This document shows, piece after piece, positions 33,140 through 42,258 of a stretch of 64,000 bases of DNA. The position numbers were made by a program, and so were the translations under genes. The notes beneath the pieces are model-generated. The model was not told the origin of the DNA. It saw nothing but the letters and a program-made list of their open reading frames with translations, and ran no database searches. Position 1 is the first letter of the stretch. Each line of letters begins with the position of its first letter. Origin of the DNA: Flavobacterium hydrocarbonoxydans (lineage in GTDB: Bacteria > Bacteroidota > Bacteroidia > Flavobacteriales > Flavobacteriaceae); NCBI RefSeq assembly GCF_009789235.1, contig NZ_WSTB01000008.1, positions 1 through 64,000 of the forward strand. Direction: 5' to 3'.

Positions 33140-33199
33140 AATGTGTCAACACGAAAATTAGATAATTCTCTAATTGTCACATTATCTGATTATCTAATT
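33140..33199. repeat. Intergenic repeat family C, copy 2
   Basis: AATGTGTCAA (33140-33149) and AATTAGATAATT (33156-33167) repeat the words found at 6592-6619. The inverse ATTATCTAATT (33189-33199) allows an 11-bp stem. It lies immediately before the nadK ATG at 33207 and will be part of its leader. Confidence 0.6.
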
Positions 33200-33206
33200 A
33201 AAAAAA

Positions 33207-34094
33207 ATGAAAGTAGCCATTTACGGACAGTATTATCAAAATAGTACAGAACCTATCATCAAAGACATTTTTGTGTTTTTCAATTCCAATAATGTCGAAA
33301 TGGTAATCGAGGAAAACTTTCTGAAAATGCTTTATGAGAAAGAACTCATAAAAAAAGAGTACAAAACCTTTTCGCCAAGCACTTCTTTAGATAATAGTTT
33401 CGAAATGCTGATTAGTATTGGCGGAGACGGAACTATATTAAGAGCTGCCACTTTGGTTCGTAATTCCGGGGTACCTATTCTAGGCATTAACGCCGGTAGA
33501 TTAGGTTTTCTGGCTACGGTCCCAAAAGAAAGTATTGATAGTTTCTTACAGTTTGTTATTGAAAAAAAATACACTATCTCTGAAAGGACATTATTAAGTC
33601 TAGTTTGTGACCCGAAAAACGATGCCTTTGAAGATGATTTGAATTTCGCCATGAATGAGGTTACTGTCAGCCGAAAAGATACTACCTCGATGATTACAGT
33701 GGAAACCTATTTGAATAATGAATACTTAAATTCGTATTGGGCAGATGGTTTAATTATCGCAACTCCTACAGGATCTACTGGATACTCTCTAAGTTGCGGT
33801 GGACCCATTTTAACCCCAAATGTAGAAAGTTTAGTAATCACACCCATTGCACCGCATAACTTAAACGCCAGACCACTTGTGATTCCGGATGACACCGAAA
33901 TAAAACTTAAAGTTTCCGGAAGAGAAGATCAATATTTAGTTTCGTTAGATTCCAGAATAGCCTCTGTTAAAAATGAATCGGTTATCACAATCAAAAAGAC
34001 TCATTTTAAAATAAAAATGGTAGAGATTCCGGGCGAGACTTTCTTAAAAACCCTCCGAAATAAATTGCTTTGGGGAGAAGATAAAAGAAATTAA
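33207..34094 (+). CDS. nadK: NAD kinase
   Basis: This 295-aa enzyme phosphorylates NAD+ to NADP+. The ATP-NAD kinase motifs are complete: GGDGT at residues 72-76, the NAGRLGFLA segment, DGLIIATPTGSTGYSLSCGGPI and the C-terminal SLDSR-containing domain. Length fits the bacterial family. The ATG follows an AT-rich repeat leader. It lies downstream of the CBS protein gene. I see no terminator before the next promoter at 34222. Confidence 0.97.
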   Translation: MKVAIYGQYYQNSTEPIIKDIFVFFNSNNVEMVIEENFLKMLYEKELIKKEYKTFSPSTSLDNSFEMLISIGGDGTILRAATLVRNSGVPILGINAGRLGFLATVPKESIDSFLQFVIEKKYTISERTLLSLVCDPKNDAFEDDLNFAMNEVTVSRKDTTSMITVETYLNNEYLNSYWADGLIIATPTGSTGYSLSCGGPILTPNVESLVITPIAPHNLNARPLVIPDDTEIKLKVSGREDQYLVSLDSRIASVKNESVITIKKTHFKIKMVEIPGETFLKTLRNKLLWGEDKRN

Positions 34095-34221
34095 AGCTTT
34101 TTCTGATTCCCTTCATATACGATAATGCTATATTTTCTCGTTCTGCCTATATCGAATCATCACTAAATGGCTCAAAATCATATTATAAATTGAAAAAAAA
34201 GCACATTTAACTAAAGGAACT

Positions 34222-34250
34222 TTGATTCGTATTGATAATTATTATATTTG
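34222..34250 (+). promoter_or_regulatory. Promoter of the DUF6089-uppS-bamA-ompH operon (TTG-N18-TATATTTG)
   Basis: TTG at 34222-34224 and TATATTTG at 34243-34250 are 18 nt apart, a full match. It is the only good promoter visible before the five-gene envelope operon, and the leader to the first ATG is about 12 nt. Confidence 0.8.
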
Positions 34251-34268
34251 CACGCAATTTTGAATTAA

Positions 34269-34952
34269 ATGAAGAAAATTTTTAATTTATTGTTATGTTT
34301 TTTCCCCATTATTACACTTCAGGCTCAGATTAATGAGATTGGTGTTTTTCTTGGCGGAAGTAACTATGTAGGCGACGTAGGAAAAACAACTTACATCGCT
34401 CCGGAAAAACTGGCTTTTGGTATTTTGTATAAATGGAATAAGAGTCCAAGACACTCCTACCGTTTTTCTTATACACAATCAAAAATCTCTGCCAACGACT
34501 TAGATTCTAAGGAACCAAGCAGAAAAAAAAGAGGCTACCGTTTTGATAATGATGTAAAAGAATTATCTGCCGGACTTGAATTCAATTTTTTCGATTTTAA
34601 TTTGCATGAAGAACACCTTAAAGTAACTCCTTATGTATATTCAGGATTAAGTTATTTTAGCTACAATGATTTGTTTGTTTCAGGAGGTGAAACTTTAAAA
34701 GATGAAAAATCGTCATCATTAGCTATACCTTTTATATTAGGTATAAAATCTAATATCAGCCGAAGCTTTGTCTTAGCAGCTGAAGTTGGCGTACGTTACA
34801 GTTTTACAGACAATCTGGACGGGAGTAATCCTGACAATGATTTTATGGCAGACAATCGTTTTGGAAATTTAAATAATAATGACTGGTATGTGTTCTCGGG
34901 TATTACTTTAACCTATACCTTTGGACAAAAACCTTGCTATTGCGCAGAATAA
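34269..34952 (+). CDS. DUF6089-type outer-membrane beta-barrel protein
   Basis: This 227-aa protein has a signal peptide (LLLCFFPIITLQAQ). INEIGVFLGGSNYVGDVGKTTYIAPEKLAFGILYKWN begins a small OmpA-like barrel, and alternating beta strands reach to DNDWYVFSGITLTYTFG. It closely fits the DUF6089 group found upstream of uppS and bamA in Flavobacteria. Its function is unknown; placement suggests a role in outer-membrane assembly or a structural porin. The stop is 4 nt before the uppS ATG, so translational coupling is likely. Promoter directly upstream. Confidence 0.9.
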   Translation: MKKIFNLLLCFFPIITLQAQINEIGVFLGGSNYVGDVGKTTYIAPEKLAFGILYKWNKSPRHSYRFSYTQSKISANDLDSKEPSRKKRGYRFDNDVKELSAGLEFNFFDFNLHEEHLKVTPYVYSGLSYFSYNDLFVSGGETLKDEKSSSLAIPFILGIKSNISRSFVLAAEVGVRYSFTDNLDGSNPDNDFMADNRFGNLNNNDWYVFSGITLTYTFGQKPCYCAE

Positions 34953-34956
34953 TAAA

Positions 34957-35697
34957 ATGAATTTACTAGATACTATAGACCAGACTAACCTTCCTAAACA
35001 CCTTGCTATTATCATGGATGGCAATGGGCGTTGGGCAAAACAACAAGGTTTTTTGCGTGCTTTTGGACATGAAAACGGAACAAAATCTGTAAAAACAACC
35101 ATAGAAACCTGTGCCAAACTGGGTATTGAGTACTTAACCCTATATGCCTTTTCGACTGAAAACTGGAATCGACCAAAATTAGAAGTCGAAACCCTGATGA
35201 AATTACTTATCAATTCATTAAAAAAAGAACTGGTTACACTTCAAAAAAACAACATCAAGCTTAACGCAATTGGAAATCTTGATAAATTGCCAAAAAATGC
35301 ACAAAAAGAGCTGCTTGATGTAATTGAAAAAACAAAAAACAATACCAGACTTACCTTAACATTAGCTTTAAGTTACGGATCACGAGAAGAATTGGTAAAT
35401 GCCATTAAAATCATCAGTAATAAAGTTAAAAATAATATAATTTCATTAGACACTCTTGACGATTCAATTATAAATGAGCATCTTTACACGCAAAATTTAC
35501 CCGACGTAGATTTATTAATACGAACAAGTGGAGAACATAGAATAAGTAACTTTTTGTTGTGGCAGATTGCCTATGCAGAATTATATTTTACTAACGTCTT
35601 GTGGCCAGATTTTAAAGAACAAGATTTATATGAGGCTATTATTAGTTATCAAAAAAGAGAACGTAGATTTGGAAAAACCAGTGAACAAATTAAATAA
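34957..35697 (+). CDS. uppS: Isoprenyl transferase (undecaprenyl diphosphate synthase)
   Basis: This 246-aa cis-prenyltransferase makes the C55 lipid carrier for peptidoglycan and surface polysaccharide. The signature IIMDGNGRWAKQQG holds the catalytic Asp21. FGHENGTKSVKTTIE, LTLYAFSTENWNRP and DVDLLIRTSGEHRISNFLLWQIAYAELYF are all present. The ATG at 34957 is chosen; an in-frame TTG further up would overlap the DUF6089 gene. It lies second in the operon, and its end overlaps or abuts the bamA start. Confidence 0.98.
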   Translation: MNLLDTIDQTNLPKHLAIIMDGNGRWAKQQGFLRAFGHENGTKSVKTTIETCAKLGIEYLTLYAFSTENWNRPKLEVETLMKLLINSLKKELVTLQKNNIKLNAIGNLDKLPKNAQKELLDVIEKTKNNTRLTLTLALSYGSREELVNAIKIISNKVKNNIISLDTLDDSIINEHLYTQNLPDVDLLIRTSGEHRISNFLLWQIAYAELYFTNVLWPDFKEQDLYEAIISYQKRERRFGKTSEQIK

Positions 35698-38341
35698 TTT
35701 TTTAGTGTTACAAAAAAGAATACAAATAGTCCTTACCCTATGTCTTTTGGGTAGTTTTTCTCAAATAAAAGCACAAGAAAGAGTTCCTTTTGACCAAGGA
35801 AAAAAATACATTCTTGCCAAAGTTTCTGTTGTTGGTAAAATAAGCTTCAATGAACAAACCGTAGTAACCTTTTCTGGTCTTCAAAAAGGACAGGAAATTA
35901 CTGTACCTGGTGAAGAAATATCTGGGGCAATCAAAAAATTAGGCAAATTAGGTCTTTTTGATGAAATTGCTTTTTATGTAAATAAAGTTGAAAATGACAG
36001 CATTTTTCTTGACTTAAACATCATTGAACTTCCTAAACTAAACGAGGTGAAAATCGTTGGTGTTAAGAAAAGTAAAATAGAAGGATTAATTAAAGATAAC
36101 AATTTGACCAAGAGTAAAATTGTAAACGAAAACTTAGTTACTACTACCAAAAACTATATTGAAAATAAATACAAAAAAGAAGGTTTTTACAACACCAAAG
36201 TAGTCATTACCACCACTCCTGACACCACATCCGGTAATCAGGTAAACATGCTGGTAAGAATTGACAAAGGCGATAAAGTAAAAATAAACAGTATTGATTT
36301 TGAAGGCAATAAACAGCTTACTGACACTAAACTGAGAACAGCTATGAAAGACACGAAAGAAAAAAACTTTATTCGTGTATTTAAAGCTTCGAAATTCATT
36401 CCTGAAAAATACAAAGCAGATTTAGAAAAAGTAATTGACACCTATAAAGAAAAAGGATATCGTGATGCGAGAATCATCTCAGATTCTGTTGTTTACAACA
36501 AAGAAAACAACAAACTCGATATAAAAATAAAACTTGAAGAAGGAAATAAATACTATTTTGGTAACATTAAATTCTTAGGAAATACGGTGTATTCTGATCA
36601 ATCTTTACAACGTTATTTGGGTATCAAAAAAGGCGAAGTCTATAATGGAGTTTTACTTCAAAAAAGAATTGCAGACAACACCAAACCTGATGGAGAAGAC
36701 ATTACGAACCTGTACCAGAATAACGGTTACCTGTTCTCAAGAATTAACTCAGTGGAGGTAAAAACGGCTAATGATACAATTGATTTTGAGATTAGAATTA
36801 CCGAAGGTCCAATTGCTTATTTCAACAAAATATCAGTAGTAGGTAATGATAAAACCAATGACCACGTAATTTATCGTGAATTAAGAACAAAACCAGGAGA
36901 AAAATACAGCAAAGAACAATTAGTGAGAACCATTCGTGAGATTGGACAACTTGGTTTCTTTGATCCTGAATCGATTAAACCTGAATTTAAAAATGTTGAC
37001 GCAGGTGCGGGAACAGTTGATATCGAATACCAATTAGTAGAAAAAGGATCTAGTCAGGTCGAACTACAAGGTGGTTACGGTGGCGGTGGATTCATTGGTA
37101 CTCTAGGTTTGTCATTTAATAATTTCTCAGCCAGAAAATTATTTGACAAAGAAGCATACAAACCACTTCCAATGGGAGATGGGCAAAAAGTATCTTTGCG
37201 TTTACAAGGAAGTACCTACTTCCAGACGTATAGTATCTCTTTCTCTGAGCCTTGGTTTGGTGGAAAAAAACCAGTACAATTTAGCTCTTCTATTTCGTAC
37301 AGTAAACAATACATGAATGACTATTACTCTGGCGGTGTAGATAAAAGCAAAAGCTTTAATATTTTGACCCTGCAAGTAGGATTAGCAAAACGTTTAACCG
37401 TACCTGATGATTATTTTGTACTTTCACAATCTGTAAGTTACCAACATTATGATTTGAATAATTACAATGTTGGTTTGTTCAATTTTGGTGATGGTACTTC
37501 CCGAAATATCGCTTATACAATAGGATTAACACGTAGTAATAAAGGTCTCAACCCAATATTCCCAACGTACGGTTCCGAGTTTAGCCTTTCGGCAAAAGTA
37601 ACTCCGCCTTATTCATTATTCAACGGGATTGATTATGCGACATTAGGAGATCAGGAAGAATACAAATACAAAACTACTGAAGATCAACTTGATGCCAACG
37701 GAAATATTGTAGTACCTAAAGGTACTTATTTAGATGCTAACGGAGCTCCGGTAAGCACCTACCAGGAAGCAGCTGCTGACCCAGCCAAAGTGGATCAGAA
37801 AAAATACAACTGGTTAGAGTATTATAAAATTAAATTTAAAGCTGATTGGTACACTAAAGTATATGGTAAATTAGTTTTAAGAACATTAACCGAGTTTGGT
37901 TTCTTAGGAGCATACAATCAGGATCGTGGTGTTGTACCATTTGAACGTTTCTATTTAGGTGGTGACGGTATGGCTAACTACTCTATGGATGGTAGAGAAA
38001 CCATTCAGTTAAGAGGTTATCCGAACAACTCCTTAACAACAGTTAATGGAGCAACAATTTATAATAAGTTTTCAATGGAGTTACGTTATCCTATAACATT
38101 GAAACCATCAGCATCTATTTATGCACTAACATTTATGGAGGCCGGTTCATCATACGAAGGATTTAAAGCGTATAATCCGTTTAACTTAAGCCGTTCAGCA
38201 GGAGCTGGTTTACGTGTCTTTATGCCTGCTTTTGGTTTATTGGGTATAGATTTTGGTTACGGTTTCGATGCACTTCCAGGATCTGTTTCTACCAAAGCAA
38301 ATGGATGGGAAACACACTTTATTATTGGACAACAGTTCTAA
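35681..38341 (+). CDS. bamA: Outer-membrane protein assembly factor BamA
   Basis: This protein of about 886 aa inserts beta-barrel proteins in the outer membrane. POTRA repeats occupy about residues 40-425, each with the GNxxxxD-type turn (IDFEGNKQLTDTKLRTA, IKFLGNTVYSDQSLQRYL, ISVVGNDKTNDHVIYREL). The C-terminal barrel holds ERFYLGGDGMANY, the RGY motif (LRGYPNNSL) and ends in aromatic Phe (IIGQQF). The start is uncertain. GTG at 35681 gives a neat signal peptide, overlapping uppS by 17 nt. GTG at 35705, 7 nt after the uppS stop, is as good, and an ATG at 35630 would overlap uppS more. There is no lipoprotein BamD nearby. Confidence 0.95.
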   Translation: MNKLNNFLVLQKRIQIVLTLCLLGSFSQIKAQERVPFDQGKKYILAKVSVVGKISFNEQTVVTFSGLQKGQEITVPGEEISGAIKKLGKLGLFDEIAFYVNKVENDSIFLDLNIIELPKLNEVKIVGVKKSKIEGLIKDNNLTKSKIVNENLVTTTKNYIENKYKKEGFYNTKVVITTTPDTTSGNQVNMLVRIDKGDKVKINSIDFEGNKQLTDTKLRTAMKDTKEKNFIRVFKASKFIPEKYKADLEKVIDTYKEKGYRDARIISDSVVYNKENNKLDIKIKLEEGNKYYFGNIKFLGNTVYSDQSLQRYLGIKKGEVYNGVLLQKRIADNTKPDGEDITNLYQNNGYLFSRINSVEVKTANDTIDFEIRITEGPIAYFNKISVVGNDKTNDHVIYRELRTKPGEKYSKEQLVRTIREIGQLGFFDPESIKPEFKNVDAGAGTVDIEYQLVEKGSSQVELQGGYGGGGFIGTLGLSFNNFSARKLFDKEAYKPLPMGDGQKVSLRLQGSTYFQTYSISFSEPWFGGKKPVQFSSSISYSKQYMNDYYSGGVDKSKSFNILTLQVGLAKRLTVPDDYFVLSQSVSYQHYDLNNYNVGLFNFGDGTSRNIAYTIGLTRSNKGLNPIFPTYGSEFSLSAKVTPPYSLFNGIDYATLGDQEEYKYKTTEDQLDANGNIVVPKGTYLDANGAPVSTYQEAAADPAKVDQKKYNWLEYYKIKFKADWYTKVYGKLVLRTLTEFGFLGAYNQDRGVVPFERFYLGGDGMANYSMDGRETIQLRGYPNNSLTTVNGATIYNKFSMELRYPITLKPSASIYALTFMEAGSSYEGFKAYNPFNLSRSAGAGLRVFMPAFGLLGIDFGYGFDALPGSVSTKANGWETHFIIGQQF

Positions 38342-38383
38342 TTATAATATATTTGGTTAAAAATTTTCAAATAAAATAATGTT

Positions 38384-39415
38384 ATGAAGAAACCATTTTT
38401 ATTTATATTTTTAGCCTTGATTGTAGCAAATACAAGTCAGGCTCAGACAAGATCGACCAGAATAGGCTACATCGATATGGAATATATTTTAGAAAATGTT
38501 TCTGATTACAAAGAAGCTAAATCTCAGTTAGAGCTTAAAGCAACTAAATGGAGACAGGAAATAGAAACCAAAAAAATAGCTATTGATAAACTCAAAGAAA
38601 GCCTTAAAGCCGAAAAAGCTTTACTGACAAAAGAGCTTATTGATGAAAGAGAAACAGAGATAAAATTTCAGGAAACAGAAATGCTGGATTATCAGCAAAA
38701 ACAGTTTGGTGCAAATGGAAATTTAATGTACCAAAAAGCTGCTCTGGCAAAGCCAATTCAGGATCAGGTTTTTACAGCTGTTCAGGATATTGCAGAAGCC
38801 AAAAATTATGATTTTATTTTTGATAAATCATCCGATCTGACGATGCTTTTCTCTGCAAAACGATTTGATATAAGCGATCAGGTTTTACGTGTTTTAAACA
38901 GAACCGAGAAGAGAGAGCAACTATCAAAAAAACAGCTTAAGGAGCAGGAAGCTAAAGAAAATTTAGAAAATGCTATCGATGAAAATCCTGATTTAGCAGA
39001 CAGACAAAAAGCATTAGATGCCAAAAGAGCTGCGAGAGAAAAACTGGTAGCGGACAGAAAATTAGAACAGGAAGCTAAAAGAAAAGAATACGAAGACAAA
39101 AGGAATGCTGCAGCGGCAGAAAAAGCAGCTAAAAAAAATGGCACGGTTTCTGAACCTGCAAAAACAGAAGCTGTAAAGACTGACAATATAACGCCTGACT
39201 CAGGTGGTCCAACAGAAAAGGCAACGACAACAGAAAAAGCGGCAACTACTGAATCTGGAGTTAATAAAGCCGAGGAAAGACAAAAGCTTTATGAGCAGCG
39301 TAAAAAAGAATTAGAAGAAAGAAAAAAGAAAATTCTAGAAGAAAGAGAAGCGGCCAAAAAAGCTAAAGAAGCAAAAGATGCCGAAACACAAAAAACGAAT
39401 ACGACCAATAATTAA
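38384..39415 (+). CDS. OmpH/Skp-family periplasmic chaperone with long charged tail
   Basis: This 343-aa protein has a signal peptide (PFLFIFLALIVANTSQAQ). An OmpH/Skp domain at about 25-175 follows, with RIGYIDMEYILENVSDYKEAKSQLE, a coiled-coil, and YDFIFDKSSDLTMLFSA. Residues about 180-343 are a Lys/Glu/Ala-rich, probably helical and partly disordered extension, absent from classical 160-170-aa Skp. Skp proteins hold unfolded outer-membrane proteins in the periplasm. It follows bamA after 42 nt and precedes a second, short ompH gene by 13 nt. The pairing supports a BamA-linked role. The function of the tail is unknown. Confidence 0.93.
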   Translation: MKKPFLFIFLALIVANTSQAQTRSTRIGYIDMEYILENVSDYKEAKSQLELKATKWRQEIETKKIAIDKLKESLKAEKALLTKELIDERETEIKFQETEMLDYQQKQFGANGNLMYQKAALAKPIQDQVFTAVQDIAEAKNYDFIFDKSSDLTMLFSAKRFDISDQVLRVLNRTEKREQLSKKQLKEQEAKENLENAIDENPDLADRQKALDAKRAAREKLVADRKLEQEAKRKEYEDKRNAAAAEKAAKKNGTVSEPAKTEAVKTDNITPDSGGPTEKATTTEKAATTESGVNKAEERQKLYEQRKKELEERKKKILEEREAAKKAKEAKDAETQKTNTTNN

Positions 39416-39428
39416 TTAATATTTTAAA

Positions 39429-39935
39429 ATGATGATGAAACAAATCAAAACTTTACTAGTTGCTGCAGCACTTTTATTAGCTGCAAACAACACAATGAAT
39501 GCTCAGGCTAAGATTGCCCATGTTACAGTAAGCGAGATCATGTCGAAAATGCCTGCAATGTTAGATGCACAAAATCAATTACAAAAATTAAGCGGTACAT
39601 ATGATGCAGAATACAAAAAAATGATTGATGAGTATCAAACAAAAATCAAAAAGTATGAGCAAGAAGCTGCTACTGCTACTGAAGCTGTAAATACAGAGCG
39701 TTCTAAAGAAGTTCAGGACATGCAAAAAAGAATTGGGGATTACAGAGAGAATGCTCAAAAAGAATTGCAACAAAAAGAAACTGACATCGTTAAGCCTTTA
39801 ATGGAAAAAGTAAGAGCTTCAATCCAAAAAATTGGAAAAGCTAAAGGTTTCCAGTATGTAGTTGATGATTCTTCTCTATTATTAGCTGATGGTCCAAACT
39901 TAACTGCTGACGTAAAAAAAGATTTAGGATTCTAA
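39429..39935 (+). CDS. OmpH/Skp-family periplasmic chaperone
   Basis: This 168-aa protein is of classical Skp size. Signal peptide TLLVAAALLLAANNTMNAQ, then KIAHVTVSEIMSKMPAMLDAQNQLQKLSGTYDAEYKKMIDEYQTKIKKYEQEA with the long coiled-coil arm. The C-terminal strand is KAKGFQYVVDDSSLLLADGPNLTADV. It is expected to chaperone outer-membrane proteins on their way to BamA. It is the last gene of the operon and ends at the strong hairpin at 39955-39990. Three ATG codons stand in a row at the start; the first or third could be used, with little effect. The gene may be skp, but a symbol is withheld because there are two paralogues. Confidence 0.95.
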   Translation: MMMKQIKTLLVAAALLLAANNTMNAQAKIAHVTVSEIMSKMPAMLDAQNQLQKLSGTYDAEYKKMIDEYQTKIKKYEQEAATATEAVNTERSKEVQDMQKRIGDYRENAQKELQQKETDIVKPLMEKVRASIQKIGKAKGFQYVVDDSSLLLADGPNLTADVKKDLGF

Positions 39936-39954
39936 TCAACAGATTTCTATCATT

Positions 39955-39990
39955 AAAAAAGGCTCAAAATTTACATTTTGAGCCTTTTTT
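39955..39990. terminator. Bidirectional terminator between ompH and the TonB receptor
   Basis: AAAAAAGGCTCAAAAT (39955-39970) pairs perfectly over 16 bp with ATTTTGAGCCTTTTTT (39975-39990), with loop TTAC. T runs exist on both strands. It ends the bamA operon and also serves the convergent TonB receptor gene, whose stop lies 12 nt away. Confidence 0.95.
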
Positions 39991-40001
39991 TGTAGTGTTA
40001 T

Positions 40002-42182
40002 TTAAAATTTAATCTTTACTCCTCCGTTGAAAGTAAATCCTTCTGTATGTGTCCAGATGTCATCAAAAGTTGGATTATTATGCGGATCATTTACAACCCT
40101 TTTATAATTACTTTGTCTGGTATCAGTAAAGTTTTCAAAGTTAATGAAGAAAGCAAAGTTTTTCCACAGCGTTTTTTCAACCATAAAACCAAACTCCCAA
40201 AAAGCAGGCGTTGAAGTCCCGTTGTATAAAAATTGCTCATCTGTAAAATAACCTTCCAAACCCATCTTGAAATTATGCTCTTTCTCGTAAATCAAGGCCA
40301 AATTCACTTTGTTTTTAGGCAATAATGGCAAAAACTGATTGCCATTTAGATATTTTGCTTTTGCATCTGTAAAGGTATATCCCATAAAAAGCTTAAAATC
40401 TTCCTTGAAGACAAATTTCAGATTCGTCTCGAAACCCTGACTCAGCACAGGATCCGAAGCATTCATAAAAGCCAGATCTGCTCCATCATTTTGCAGCACT
40501 AAAGGTTTATTAATCTGTGTTATAAAAAACATCTGATTGAATGATAGTACTAAATCATTAAAAATTTCATGTTTGTAATTTACATCGGCTGTTCCTCCAA
40601 TACTTTTTTCAGCTTCTACATTTTCTAATGGCTGGACATTTTGATATTGTATCGTTTCGGTCTGCTCTGTAAAAACCGTTGGAATTTTATAGCCTAAACC
40701 AGCTCCTATCCTACTACTCCAGTTTGAATTAATTTTGAATAAAGCAGAAATTCTTGGCAGAAAAAAAGTTTGATTTTTTGAAAAAACAACATTTGAATAC
40801 GACACATTATCGATACGCAAACCATTTTCAAATTTCACAAATTCCGATACATCCCAGGTATGCTGGAGATAAGCTCCGGTGGTAAATGATTTTGCATCTA
40901 AGGTTCCTGAGTTACGTTGTTCAAAATTATCATAAACCAAATTCAGACCAGCAATAACCGTATGCTTTTCTTTATTAAAAACATAGGAAGCATCTGTAAA
41001 ACTGGATGTATTCAAACCTGAAAATTCATAATCAGGAATCGTGATCGTTCGATCAAAAAGACTCAAACTTTGTTTTAATTTGAAACTATTTAAGTTTTCA
41101 AATTTCTTGTCTAATTCGAAAGTTGTGGTATTACGCACGGTTTCATTCTTTTCAAAATAAGTATGATATGCCGTTGTATTTCCATCAATCACATTCATAT
41201 CCCCGCCTTCCATATTGGTTTTGGTAAAACTATTTCCCAACATCAAGCTCAAACTTTCAGACGGATAATAAAAAATACGCGGATTAATGGTAAAATTATG
41301 CGACTTTGGTACTTCAGAAAAATCATCTTCATCAACATCATACGCTTTTTGAAAATTAACCAAACCTAAAATGGCATATCCAAATTTGCCTTTTCGCTGC
41401 GAAGCATAACCTCCAATATTAGTCTGTCCTATATTAGATTGGTTAAACATAAAATTATACTCTCCTTTTTCTTTTGGCGTTTTAGATATGAAATTAATGA
41501 CACCTGCAATCGCACCACCTCCATAAAGTGTTGAAGCAGGACCTTTGATAACTTCGACTTGCTGCAAATCCAAAGGAGGAATTTCGAGAATACTTAAGCC
41601 GCTGGCAAAATTACCAAAATTAGCATAACCATCTTTTAACAATTGGGTATAACGCCCATCAAGTCCTTGCACACGAATACTGGCATTTCCGCTCGTGGCT
41701 GATGTTTGCTGCACTTGTAATCCCGTACTTTCGTGCAAAACCATACTTACATTCGCTGGCTTCATGTTGCCTTTTTCGTCTAACTCTTCAGCATCAATAG
41801 ATTCGATACGCGTTGGCGTATTTTTTATGGTTCTGCTCGTTCTGGTGGATTGTACAATCACCTCATCTAATTCTTCTTCTTCACTTGGAATCAATTCAAT
41901 TTTTAAAACCTCATCGTTTGTTCTGGGAAAAAGTATTTTTACAGTATGATTTTCGTAACCGATGAAACTAAAAATAATGTTTTGCTCCCCATCCGGAATT
42001 GCATTTAATTCTAAAAACCCATTATTATCTGTAATTCCGGAACTGTTTGAATTTTCTACCTGAACAGAAGCTCCTATTAAATATTCTTGTGATTTGCTAT
42101 CTGTTACGATAACTTTTAAAGTGTTTTGGCCAAATGAAAACGCACTCGCTAACAGGGCCAAAATAAATATATATTTTGTCAT
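40002..42182 (-). CDS. TonB-dependent outer-membrane receptor
   Basis: This 726-aa protein has a signal peptide (TKYIFILALLASAFSFGQN). A carboxypeptidase-D-regulatory-like domain spans about 20-105 (LKVIVTDSKSQEYLIGASVQVENSN). The plug domain (about 115-230) contains VSMVLHESTGLQVQQ, IRVQGLDGRYTQLLKDG and VEVIKGPASTLYGGGAIAGVINFISK. The barrel ends FTFNGGVKIKF, with terminal Phe. It takes up a ligand across the outer membrane, powered by TonB. The adjacent DUF6660 gene, rich in Cys and His, hints at a metal ligand, as inference. Its order is DUF6660 first, then receptor on the same strand. Confidence 0.95.
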   Translation of the reverse strand: MTKYIFILALLASAFSFGQNTLKVIVTDSKSQEYLIGASVQVENSNSSGITDNNGFLELNAIPDGEQNIIFSFIGYENHTVKILFPRTNDEVLKIELIPSEEEELDEVIVQSTRTSRTIKNTPTRIESIDAEELDEKGNMKPANVSMVLHESTGLQVQQTSATSGNASIRVQGLDGRYTQLLKDGYANFGNFASGLSILEIPPLDLQQVEVIKGPASTLYGGGAIAGVINFISKTPKEKGEYNFMFNQSNIGQTNIGGYASQRKGKFGYAILGLVNFQKAYDVDEDDFSEVPKSHNFTINPRIFYYPSESLSLMLGNSFTKTNMEGGDMNVIDGNTTAYHTYFEKNETVRNTTTFELDKKFENLNSFKLKQSLSLFDRTITIPDYEFSGLNTSSFTDASYVFNKEKHTVIAGLNLVYDNFEQRNSGTLDAKSFTTGAYLQHTWDVSEFVKFENGLRIDNVSYSNVVFSKNQTFFLPRISALFKINSNWSSRIGAGLGYKIPTVFTEQTETIQYQNVQPLENVEAEKSIGGTADVNYKHEIFNDLVLSFNQMFFITQINKPLVLQNDGADLAFMNASDPVLSQGFETNLKFVFKEDFKLFMGYTFTDAKAKYLNGNQFLPLLPKNKVNLALIYEKEHNFKMGLEGYFTDEQFLYNGTSTPAFWEFGFMVEKTLWKNFAFFINFENFTDTRQSNYKRVVNDPHNNPTFDDIWTHTEGFTFNGGVKIKF

Positions 42183-42258
42183 TTGATAAATTAAATTAAT
42201 GAAATACTAAAATATACTCGAAGCAAAAAAATGCCTGAGTAATGGATCAATACTTTGA

